Assembly (NCBI GenBank): GCA_003500165.1
Contig: DNSZ01000227.1
Coordinates: 1 to 14,095 of the forward strand
DNA from: Paracoccaceae bacterium
GTDB taxonomy: Bacteria; Pseudomonadota; Alphaproteobacteria; Rhodobacterales; Rhodobacteraceae
Direction: 5' to 3'
DNA length: 14,095 bases
The stretch's first letter is position 1. The number at the start of each line of letters is the position of its first letter. The notes below the pieces were generated by a model, which saw only the letters and a program-made list of their open reading frames with translations, did not search any database and was not told the DNA's origin. This document shows, piece by piece, positions 1 to 7,074 of the stretch. The position numbers and the translations under genes are program-made.

Positions 1-1005
1 CTGACCCATGGCTTCACGCTCGACGAGAAGGGCATGAAAATGTCCAAATCGCTCGGCAATACCGTCGCGCCCGAGGATGTGATCAAACAGTATGGCGCGG
101 ATATCCTGCGGCTGTGGGTGGCGCAGTCGGACTATACCGCCGATCTGCGCATCGGGCCGGAAATCCTGAAAGGCGTCTCGGACAGCTATCGCCGCCTGCG
201 CAACACCATGCGGTTCCTGCTGGGCAATCTGGCGGGGTTTTCGGAGGCCGAGCGGGTGGACCCGGCCGAGATGCCGGAGCTTGAACGCTATGTGCTGCAC
301 CGGCTTGCCGAACTCGATGCCGAAACCCGGGCGGGCTATGCCGCCTATGACTTCCAGGGCGTGTTCCAGCGGCTGTTCAATTTCGCCACCTGGGACCTGT
401 CGGCGGTCTATTTCGACATCCGCAAGGATGCGCTCTATTGCGATGCGGCGGACAGTCTGCGGCGGCGGTCGGCGCGCACGGTGCTCGACATCCTGTTCCA
501 CCGGCTGGTCACCTGGCTGGCCCCGGTGCTGACCTTCACCATGGAGGAGGTGTGGCTGGAACGCTTCCCCGGCGATGACAGCTCGGTCCATCTGCAGGAT
601 TTCCCCGAAACCCCCGCGGCCTGGCGCGACGACGCGCTGGCCGCGAAATGGGCGCTTGTGCGGCAGGTCCGCCGGGTGGTCACCGGCGCGCTGGAGGTGC
701 AGCGCCGGGATGGCGCGATCGGCGCGAGCCTCGAGGCCGCGCCGGTGATCCATGTCGAGGAGGCGGCAACCCGCGCGGCCCTGAAGGGCATCGATTTTGC
801 CGATATCTGCATCACCTCGGGCGTGCAGATCACCGCCGACCCGGCCCCGGGGGAGGCGTTCCGCCTGCCCGACATCCCCGGCATCGGCGTGGTGTTCGAG
901 AAAGCCGAAGGCCAGAAATGCCAGCGCTGCTGGAAGGTGCTGCCCGATGTGGGCCGCCACCGGCACCCCGGCGTTTGCGGGCGCTGCGACGCAGGTCTGG
1001 GGTGA
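1..1005 (+). CDS. ileS: isoleucine--tRNA ligase, C-terminal part (5' truncated by window edge)
   Basis: This is the last 334 residues of a class I isoleucyl-tRNA synthetase, which charges tRNA-Ile in the cytoplasm. The reading frame is open from base 1, so the gene begins outside the window. The KMSKS loop of the catalytic domain is visible at residues 13-17 of the fragment, followed by the helical anticodon-binding domain (YRRLRNTMRFLLGNL, residues about 58-72) and a C-terminal zinc-binding module with two CxxC pairs (Cys307/Cys310 and Cys326/Cys329). The presence of this zinc module and the KMSKS context identify IleS rather than ValRS or LeuRS. The gene ends with TGA at 1003-1005. A 63-bp gap separates it from the ATPase gene on the same strand, and no clear terminator is visible there, so read-through is possible. 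Identity is near certain. Confidence 0.97.
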   Translation: MTHGFTLDEKGMKMSKSLGNTVAPEDVIKQYGADILRLWVAQSDYTADLRIGPEILKGVSDSYRRLRNTMRFLLGNLAGFSEAERVDPAEMPELERYVLHRLAELDAETRAGYAAYDFQGVFQRLFNFATWDLSAVYFDIRKDALYCDAADSLRRRSARTVLDILFHRLVTWLAPVLTFTMEEVWLERFPGDDSSVHLQDFPETPAAWRDDALAAKWALVRQVRRVVTGALEVQRRDGAIGASLEAAPVIHVEEAATRAALKGIDFADICITSGVQITADPAPGEAFRLPDIPGIGVVFEKAEGQKCQRCWKVLPDVGRHRHPGVCGRCDAGLG

Positions 1006-1068
1006 GGGGCGGCTCCTCCGCCCTGGCGGGCGACGTCGCCGCACGCCACGCAGCCTGAGCCGATAGCC

Positions 1069-1809
1069 ATGGTGCGCCGCCGCCCGGCCCGCCTGTGTGC
1101 GCCGTTGCTCAAGCGCGTGTGGCTCGATCCGGGGGCGGCGCTGCCCACCGGCCACCCCTTCGATCTGCTCTGGCTGGGCCCCGGCTTTGCGTTTGTTTTC
1201 GACGAACCGGTGACCATCCTTGTGGGCGAGAACGGTGTCGGCAAATCGACCCTGGTCGAAGCGATCGCCGCCCTTGCCGGGTTCGGCCCGGGCGGCGGCA
1301 GCCAGGCGCATCGCGGCGTCGCGCCAGCCGAAAGCGCGGCAGTGCTCGGGCAGCATGTGCGCGGCGCCTGGCTGCCGAAGGTCACCGAAGGCTGGTTCTT
1401 TCGGGCCGAGACCTTTCATGCGCTGACCGGCGTTCTGGCGGATGCCGCGGCGTATCGCGGCTGCTCGCATGGCGAGGCCTTCCTGCGGCTTTTCGCCGAT
1501 CGCATGGCCGGGGGCGGCCTGTTCGTCATTGACGAACCCGAAAGCGCCCTGTCACCGCGCCATCAGGCCATGTTGCTGCGGTTCCTTGCCGAAATCCAGG
1601 CCGAGGCGGATGCGCAGGTCATCCTGGCCACCCATTCCCCAATTCTGATGGCGGTGCCGGGGGCACGGCTGTGGCGGATCACGCATCGCGGAATGTCGCC
1701 AACCGATCTGCGTGCGACCGATCATTTTCGGCTCTTGTCGGCGTTCACCGCCGATCCCGATGGCTTTGTAGCCGCTGTGTGCGCCGGCGACATCGACACC
1801 CTCCTGTGA
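1069..1809 (+). CDS. AAA/ABC-type small ATPase (predicted ATPase of the COG3910 kind)
   Basis: A 246-residue soluble single-domain P-loop ATPase. It shows Walker A (GENGVGKST, residues 53-61), a signature-like SHGEAFL (133-139) in place of the LSGGQ of ABC transporters, Walker B with catalytic acid (LFVIDEPE, 151-158), a D-loop (SALSPRHQ) and a switch His in ATHSPIL (187-193). This layout fits the RecF/SMC-like predicted ATPases known as COG3910, whose biological role is unknown. There are no membrane segments and no coiled coil between the Walker motifs, so it is not a transporter subunit or a full SMC protein. The ATG at 1069 has a poor Shine-Dalgarno; GTG at 1072 is an alternative. Its stop codon overlaps the GTG start of the alkyltransferase reading frame (GTGA), suggesting a two-gene unit, possibly DNA-repair related. 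The family call is firm; the function is unknown. Confidence 0.85.
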   Translation: MVRRRPARLCAPLLKRVWLDPGAALPTGHPFDLLWLGPGFAFVFDEPVTILVGENGVGKSTLVEAIAALAGFGPGGGSQAHRGVAPAESAAVLGQHVRGAWLPKVTEGWFFRAETFHALTGVLADAAAYRGCSHGEAFLRLFADRMAGGGLFVIDEPESALSPRHQAMLLRFLAEIQAEADAQVILATHSPILMAVPGARLWRITHRGMSPTDLRATDHFRLLSAFTADPDGFVAAVCAGDIDTLL

Positions 1810-2259
1810 CGCGGCTGACCGTTGCCACGCCGCTAGGGCCCGATCACCCTGACCGAGGCGGCCGGCGGCATCGCCCGGCTCGACTGGGGCGGCAGCGGCT
1901 TCGATGAAACGTCGCTGCTGGCCGCGGCGCGCACCCAGATCGAGGCGTATTTCGCCGGCCGTTTGCGGCGCTTCACCATCCCGCTGGCGCCGCGCGCGAC
2001 GCCGTTTCAGCATGCCTTCTGCGAGGCGCTTTTCGCGATCCCCTATGGCGAGACGCGCAGCTATGGCCGGATCGCGCGGGGTCTCGGTGTCAGCCCGCAG
2101 GCGGTCGGCCGGGCCTGTGCGGCCAATCCGGTGCCGATCCTGATCCCCTGCCACCGGGTGGTGGCCGCAAACGGCCCCGGCGGCTATTCCGGCGCCGGCG
2201 GGATCGCGACCAAGCTGGCGCTGCTGTTGCTCGAGGGGGCGCCCCAGCGGCTGTTGTAG
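1806..2259 (+). pseudogene. ogt: methylated-DNA--protein-cysteine S-methyltransferase, frameshifted near the 5' end
   Basis: The family removes alkyl groups from O6-alkylguanine by irreversible transfer to an active-site cysteine. Rejoining the two frames gives about 150 residues, a normal length. Visible features are the DNA-binding helix-turn-helix (SYGRIARGLGVSPQAVGRA) with its Arg finger, the active site PCHRVV (Cys about residue 115), and the C-terminal GGYSGAGG plus the KLALLLLEG helix. The start is GTG at 1806, overlapping the ATPase stop. It encodes VTRLTVATPLGP in one frame, but the continuation (ITLTEAAGGIARLDW, from 1843) is in the next frame, with a TAG at 1834-1836 in that frame. 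One extra base lies within 1833-1842; deleting A1835 gives a seamless TPLGPIT. Downstream, the only plausible in-frame start is TTG at 1963, which would remove the N-terminal domain. It may be a true lesion or a sequencing error; all catalytic residues are intact. Confidence 0.82.
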
Positions 2260-2363
2260 GCGCTCGCCACGCCTTGGACGCGATCCCGGGGTGGCGCGCC
2301 GTCGCGTGGGCGGCGGTGGCGGGGCGCGCGCCGAAGAACGATGACGATCCATGACCGTCGGCG

Positions 2364-4604
2364 TTATCGGCGCGCCGGCGCCCTGCAATCTTGACCGGCG
2401 GCCGCGATCAGCGCCTGGCCCAGCGCCAGCCCGCCATCATTGGCCGGCACCTCGCGATGGACCAGCACCGGCAGGCCGTCGAGCGCGGCAAGGCAGTCCC
2501 GCATCAGCCGCGCATTCTGGAAACACCCCCCCGACAGCGCCACCGCTTCGGCCTGCCCGGCCTCGACCAGGGCGCGGGCCGGGCCACAGAAAGCCTGCGC
2601 CAACCCGGCATGGAAGCGCGCCGCGATGCGGCCGGGCTCGGCGTCCGCGGCGATGTCCGCGGCGAGCGCGCGCATCATCGGCGCGGGGTCGATGGCGGGC
2701 CCGTTTCCGGCAAACGGATAGGGCGCCTCGGCCGCGTCCGTGGCCAGCGCCTCCAGCCGCATCGCCGCCTCGCCTTCGAAGCTCTGCGCGGCCCGGCATA
2801 TCCCCAGCGCGGCCGCCACCGCGTCAAACAGCCGCCCGGCCGAGGAACCCATGGGCGCGTTCACCCCGGCCTGCGCCGCGGCACGAACCGGGTCGCGCGG
2901 AAAATCGCCAAGCCACCGGTCGGCGATATCGGCCAGCCCCGCCTGGTCGAGCCGCATCAGCAGGTTCCGCCATGGCTGCCGCGCCGCCCGGTCGCCACCG
3001 GGCAGGGGCGCCGGCGCCAGATGCGCGACCCGCTGGATGCCGTCGTAATCGCCCAGCAGCACCTCGCCGCCCCAGACCGTGCCGTCCGCCCCATATCCCG
3101 TGCCGTCCAGGATGATCCCGGCGACGCGCCCGGCATCCCGCGGCCAGAGGTTCTCGGCCAGGCAGGCGGCCAGATGGGCGTGGTGGTGCTGCACCGCCAC
3201 CACCGGCAGGCCCATCCCTTGCGCATGCTGGGTGGTGCGGTAGCCGGGATGGGCATCGCAGGCGATGCAAGCCGGGCGATGGTCGAACAGCGCGGTGTAA
3301 TCCGCGATCGCCTTGAGGAACGCCTCCCATCCCAGCGCCGCATCGAGCTCGCCCAGATGATGCGACAGAAGCGCCTGGCCGGACCCGGTCAGACAGATCG
3401 CCGCCTTGATCTGGCCACCCAGCGCCAGCACCGGCGGCGCATCCGCGAATCCCGGCGGCAGCGGCAGGGTTCCCGGGACCCGCCCGCGGGCGCGCCGCAG
3501 CACCATGCGCGGCGCGGCGCGTTCGACGCTGTCGTCGAGGCGGCGCGCGATGTCGCGGTCATGCATCACGAAGCCATCGACGAAGGCGCCGAGCTTTGCG
3601 CGCGCCTCGGCGTTGCCGATGACCTGCGGCTCGCCGGACAGATTGCCCGAGGTCATCACCAGCGGGCCGCCGAGTGCGTCGAGCAACAGGTGATGGAGCG
3701 GGGTGGCGGGCAGCATCACCCCCAGCCGCGCCATCCCCGGCGCCACGCTTTCGGGCAGGGCACCGGTGCCGCGGACCAGCACGATGGGCGCGGCCGGATC
3801 GCGCATCAGCTGCAATTCCCCATCGGTCGGCGCGCAGAACCGCGCCAGCATGTCCGCCCGCGCCATCAGGGCAAAGGGCTTGGCCGGGCGCCGCTTGCGC
3901 TGGCGCAAGAGCGCGACCGCCGCCGCATCCGTCGCGTCGCAGGCCAGGTGAAACCCGCCCAGCCCCTTGACGCCGATGATCTGTCCGGCGGCCAGACGGC
4001 GCGCCGCTTCGCCGATCGGGTCGCCCGTCACAACCGCGCCGGCGACCTCCAGCCACAGGCGCGGGCCGCAATCGGGGCAGGCAATGGGCTGGGCATGGAA
4101 CCGCCGGTCGGCCGGGTCGTCATACTCCGCCCGGCAGGCAGGGCACATCGCGAAGCCCGCCATGGTGGTCTGCGCCCGGTCATAGGGCAGCCGATCGAGG
4201 ATCGTGAAACGCGGCCCGCATTGGGTGCAGTTGGTGAAGGCATAGCCGCGCCGCCGGCCCGGCCCGCGGATTTCCGCCAGGCAGTCGGGGCAGGTTGCCG
4301 CATCAGGCGTCACGCGGGTCGCGGCGCCGCTGCCCCGGCTGGGCAAGATGGTAAAGCCCCGGGGCGGGGCCGCGAAGGCGTGCGGCGCATGCTCGACCGC
4401 ATCGACCCGCGCAAGCGCCGGCGCCCGGTCGACCAGCGCGGCCTCAAACGCATCGAGGTCGCCGCCAAGGGCGCGGATCAGCACGCCCTGCCCGTCATTC
4501 AGCACCTCGCCCGCGACGCCCATCTCTTGCGCCAGGCGCCAGACAAAGGGGCGAAATCCCACCCCCTGGACCTGACCGCGCACCCGGATGCGCCGCCCGG
4601 TCAT
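2364..4604 (-). CDS. hypF: [NiFe]-hydrogenase maturation carbamoyltransferase HypF
   Basis: HypF uses carbamoyl phosphate and ATP to make the carbamoyl group that HypE turns into the cyanide ligands of the [NiFe] active site. The 746-residue protein has all expected modules: acylphosphatase domain (GQVQGVGFR, 10-18; catalytic Asn in NDGQG, about 36-40); two zinc-finger halves (Cys105/108 with Cys126/129, and Cys154/157 with Cys176/179); a YrdC-like domain (KGLGGFHLACDA, about 213-224; RKRRPAKPFALM, 236-247); and a Kae1-like domain (HHHAHLA, 473-479; DGTGYGADGTVWGGE; SGGCFQNARL, 691-700; ANDGGLALGQA near the end). The first finger has 17 residues between its CxxC pairs, where the usual spacing is 18. 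ATG at 4604 was chosen because the acylphosphatase domain begins there; the frame stays open upstream, but that stretch is antisense to hupV coding. It lies 53 bp downstream of hupV, last in the hup operon, and converges on the alkyltransferase gene. Confidence 0.97.
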   Translation of the reverse strand: MTGRRIRVRGQVQGVGFRPFVWRLAQEMGVAGEVLNDGQGVLIRALGGDLDAFEAALVDRAPALARVDAVEHAPHAFAAPPRGFTILPSRGSGAATRVTPDAATCPDCLAEIRGPGRRRGYAFTNCTQCGPRFTILDRLPYDRAQTTMAGFAMCPACRAEYDDPADRRFHAQPIACPDCGPRLWLEVAGAVVTGDPIGEAARRLAAGQIIGVKGLGGFHLACDATDAAAVALLRQRKRRPAKPFALMARADMLARFCAPTDGELQLMRDPAAPIVLVRGTGALPESVAPGMARLGVMLPATPLHHLLLDALGGPLVMTSGNLSGEPQVIGNAEARAKLGAFVDGFVMHDRDIARRLDDSVERAAPRMVLRRARGRVPGTLPLPPGFADAPPVLALGGQIKAAICLTGSGQALLSHHLGELDAALGWEAFLKAIADYTALFDHRPACIACDAHPGYRTTQHAQGMGLPVVAVQHHHAHLAACLAENLWPRDAGRVAGIILDGTGYGADGTVWGGEVLLGDYDGIQRVAHLAPAPLPGGDRAARQPWRNLLMRLDQAGLADIADRWLGDFPRDPVRAAAQAGVNAPMGSSAGRLFDAVAAALGICRAAQSFEGEAAMRLEALATDAAEAPYPFAGNGPAIDPAPMMRALAADIAADAEPGRIAARFHAGLAQAFCGPARALVEAGQAEAVALSGGCFQNARLMRDCLAALDGLPVLVHREVPANDGGLALGQALIAAAGQDCRAPARR

Positions 4605-4619
4605 CGGTCGCCCCGACCG
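4605..4619 (-). promoter_or_regulatory. hairpin directly preceding the hypF start codon
   Basis: A perfect 6-bp stem (CGGTCG pairing with CGACCG, loop GGG on the coding strand) ends at the base just before the hypF ATG. The only G-rich stretch at Shine-Dalgarno distance is the loop and the adjoining stem bases. The structure is seen directly in the sequence. That it modulates hypF translation, for example by being opened by ribosomes finishing hupV 53 bp upstream, is inference. Short GC stems are common in this base composition. Confidence 0.3.
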
Positions 4620-4657
4620 GGCCCGCGGGGCGCTGCGCCGATTTGCGGCCGCATCGC

Positions 4658-6085
4658 CTAATGCACCGTGCAGACCATGCAGGGGTCGAAGGACCGCACG
4701 ATGTGCTGGACGGCAATCGGCGTGGTTTCCCCGGCGCCGACCGGTGCACCTTCGAGCGCGGCCTCCAGCGGACCCGGCTGGCCGGCCGCGTCGCGCGGGC
4801 TGAAATTCCAGGTCGTCGGCGCGACGATCTGATAGGCGGCGATGCGGCCGCCCTCGACCCGCAGCCAATGGCCGAGCGCGCCGCGCGCTGCCTCGACCAG
4901 CCCGACCCCGGCGCCGTCGCGCGGCATGGGTGCGTGGCTGATGAACGGCGCGGTCGTGTCGATGTCGCGCGCCAGCGCCTCCATGATCCCCGGCAGTCGG
5001 GCAAGCTCCAGAAGCCGCCCGGCGACCCGCGCCAGCACCCCGCCGCCGGCAAGCGCGCGGGCCAGCGGATGGCCGTCGATCACCTGGCGGGCAAGCGCGC
5101 CCGTCTCGATCGTCTGGCCATCGAGCCGCGGCGCCTTGCACCAGCTATAGGCGGCGTCGCGCATCGCCTCGTCGGGCAGGGTCTGGCCCTGTGCGGGATG
5201 GGCGGCCGGGCCCAGCATCCAGGCATGGGCGGTGTCCTCGACCAGCCCCGACAGGTCGAGCGGGTGCAACGCGCCGTCGCGCCAGATACCCGGGGCAAAG
5301 CCATGGCCGGTTGCCGTCGGATAGGCGCCATGGGACAGATACCGGCCCGACCCGCGGCCCAGCGCATCGAGGTCGAGATCGGCCGCGATCTTCAGGAACA
5401 GTCCGGCATCGCCCGACCGCCAGCCGATCAGCGCGTCGTGCGAAGGCAGCGCGGCAAAGGCCTCAAGCTCGGCGCCGAACAGCGTTTCCTCCAGATAGCG
5501 ACGAAAGGCAGCCAGGCTCGCCGTGATCCGCACCTTGTCGCGCGGGCCGGGCGCCCGGGTCACCCCGCCGGGCTGGATTGCCAGCGTGTGCGGCCATTTG
5601 CCGGCCATCAGCCCAAGGATGTGCATCAGCGCCGCGCGCGCTTCGACCGCCTGTTTCGCCGCCACCCCGGCCAGCGCGGCAAAGCGATCCGCCACGCGGC
5701 CGTGCCAGGGGCGATCCGCATAGCACGGCCGCGCGAAATCGGGCATGAAGAACAGGTTGAAATGGGTCAGGTGATCGGCGGCATTCTCCACCGCATGGAT
5801 CAGCGCGGCCATCGCCGCACCCTGGGGGGCCGGGGCGTGCCCGCCGGCAGCGGCCAGCGCGCGGGCCGCCGCCGCCGATTGGCTGATCGAACAGATACCG
5901 CAGATGCGCGGGGTCAGCGTCAGCGCGTCCGAGGGCGGGCGGCCCATGAGCATCCGCTCGAACCCGCGGAACAGGGGGGCGTTCACCCGCGCCGAGCGCA
6001 CGGCACCGTCGGCCACGTCCAGATGCACCTCCAGATCGCCCTCCACCCGGTTGAAGGGGCCGACGATCAGGCGCGTGGCGCTCAT
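4658..6085 (-). CDS. hupV: regulatory [NiFe] hydrogenase (H2 sensor) large subunit HupV/HoxC
   Basis: The large subunit carries the Ni-Fe(CN)2CO site that binds H2; in this subgroup it senses H2 rather than harvesting electrons. The 475-residue protein has VGPFNRVEGDLEV with the conserved Glu at 15, the first nickel motif RICGIC (Cys62, Cys65), TTWNFSPRD near the C-terminus, and the second nickel motif DPCMVCTVH (Cys469, Cys472, His475). The protein stops exactly at that His, so there is no C-terminal peptide for an endopeptidase to remove. The usual RxCGxCxxxH is RICGICSISQ, with Gln69 instead of His. Ile64 and Phe112 match the Ile/Phe pair of Ralstonia HoxC that narrows the gas channel. All three traits mark the regulatory subgroup. 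ATG at 6085 overlaps the hupU stop (ATGA), indicating translational coupling. It is cytoplasmic, partnered by HupU and read by HupT. Confidence 0.95.
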   Translation of the reverse strand: MSATRLIVGPFNRVEGDLEVHLDVADGAVRSARVNAPLFRGFERMLMGRPPSDALTLTPRICGICSISQSAAAARALAAAGGHAPAPQGAAMAALIHAVENAADHLTHFNLFFMPDFARPCYADRPWHGRVADRFAALAGVAAKQAVEARAALMHILGLMAGKWPHTLAIQPGGVTRAPGPRDKVRITASLAAFRRYLEETLFGAELEAFAALPSHDALIGWRSGDAGLFLKIAADLDLDALGRGSGRYLSHGAYPTATGHGFAPGIWRDGALHPLDLSGLVEDTAHAWMLGPAAHPAQGQTLPDEAMRDAAYSWCKAPRLDGQTIETGALARQVIDGHPLARALAGGGVLARVAGRLLELARLPGIMEALARDIDTTAPFISHAPMPRDGAGVGLVEAARGALGHWLRVEGGRIAAYQIVAPTTWNFSPRDAAGQPGPLEAALEGAPVGAGETTPIAVQHIVRSFDPCMVCTVH

Positions 6086-7074
6086 CTGCGGGGTTTCTTG
6101 GGCGCCGGCAGCACCGCCACCCGGTCGGCCACCGCATTGCGCGACAGCCGCTCGGGCGTGGCGGCCTTCGACAGCGAGGCGAGCGCCATGAACCAGGCCT
6201 TGGGCATGTCCGATGGCAGGCCGACCGGAATGCCCGCGACCTTGGGCGTTTCCGCGAAGGCGTGGCGCGGTTCCTCGAATTCGGGCGCTGTGCAGGCGAT
6301 GCAGGGAAACCCCGCCCGCGTGCAACTGCCCGACCCGTTCCAGGGCCGGATGTTGCAATCGCCCACCGCCTGGGTGCCGACGCAGCCCAGATGCTCCATC
6401 AGGCAGCCCAACTCGCCGGGCTGCCGGGCGCTGGCCTTGTATTCGTAGAACTCGTTCTTCGGGCAGCCATGATGGACCAGATGTTCGGCGAAGAAGCGCG
6501 GCCGGGCAAAGCCGTCAAGCTCGCCGGGCCCAAGCGCGCCGGCGGCCAGCAGCAACAACGTCTCGGTGACCCAGTCGGGATGGGTCGGGCAGCCCGCGAC
6601 ATTGATCGCCGGCAGCCCCGCCTGGCTGCGAAACTCCGCGGGCAGCACGCCGCCGGCATGGCTGCCCTCATATTGCAGCCCGGCCGCGTCCGACGGGTTG
6701 CCGCCCGCGCTGGTCACGCCGCCAAAGGCGGCACAGCTGCCCACGGCCACGACATGCCGGGCCAGGGGCGCGAGGTCCCGCACCCAGTCCAGCATCGACC
6801 GGCCGGTGCCCGACAGCATCTGATAACGCCCGGTGCCGCGCGGCCCCCGGGCGATCGCGCCCTCGACGCACAGCACATCGAGCGCCAGCGCGCCGGCCGC
6901 GATCCGGTCGAGCAGCGCGCGCGCCTCGTCCCCGGTTTCGGCCGACAGCGCGGGATGCCACAGAAAGCGGATGCCGGCATCGCCCAAGGCGTCGAAGATA
7001 TTGGGCGCCTCGGCACACAGCAGCGACATGGTGCAGCCGCCGCAGCCCGCCGCCTGCAGCCACAGAACGTTCAT
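6082..7074 (-). CDS. hupU: regulatory [NiFe] hydrogenase (H2 sensor) small subunit HupU/HoxB
   Basis: The iron-sulfur subunit passes electrons between the NiFe site in HupV and the rest of the sensor. The 330-residue protein starts directly with MNVLWLQAAGCGGCTMSLL, with no RRxFxK Tat leader, so it stays in the cytoplasm, as known for HupU/HoxB and unlike uptake hydrogenase small subunits. Proximal-cluster ligands are Cys11, Cys14, Cys114 (VGSCAAFGG) and Cys162 (AGCPTHPDW). The distal and medial cluster region has His201/202, Cys204, Cys224, Cys231, Cys240, Cys258 and Cys261, with an additional Cys251 (NGSGSCTRAGFPCIAC). There is no C-terminal membrane anchor; the tail is basic (PAPKKPRR). 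The ATG at 7074 overlaps the hupT stop codon (ATGA) and the gene's own stop overlaps the hupV start. The frame is open 20 codons upstream, but that would remove the family N-terminus and invade hupT. Confidence 0.95.
   Translation of the reverse strand: MNVLWLQAAGCGGCTMSLLCAEAPNIFDALGDAGIRFLWHPALSAETGDEARALLDRIAAGALALDVLCVEGAIARGPRGTGRYQMLSGTGRSMLDWVRDLAPLARHVVAVGSCAAFGGVTSAGGNPSDAAGLQYEGSHAGGVLPAEFRSQAGLPAINVAGCPTHPDWVTETLLLLAAGALGPGELDGFARPRFFAEHLVHHGCPKNEFYEYKASARQPGELGCLMEHLGCVGTQAVGDCNIRPWNGSGSCTRAGFPCIACTAPEFEEPRHAFAETPKVAGIPVGLPSDMPKAWFMALASLSKAATPERLSRNAVADRVAVLPAPKKPRR

Noticed and set aside
1029..1040. 12-bp palindrome GGCGACGTCGCC between ileS and the ATPase gene
   Set aside because: Single short palindrome with no second copy and no promoter or terminator features around it.
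2391..4661. Long plus-strand open frame (756 codons) antisense to hypF
   Set aside because: Its translation is low-complexity Arg/Gly/Pro/Ala-rich with no domain, and it lies opposite a gene with clear HypF motifs; an artefact of high-GC codon bias.
4605..5141. N-terminal extension of hypF by 179 codons
   Set aside because: The extension is antisense-like sequence over hupV with no acylphosphatase homology; the family N-terminus starts at 4604.
4643..6448. Long plus-strand open frame (601 codons) antisense to hupV
   Set aside because: No recognisable domain; composition is that of a shadow frame over HupV, whose nickel motifs fix the true frame.
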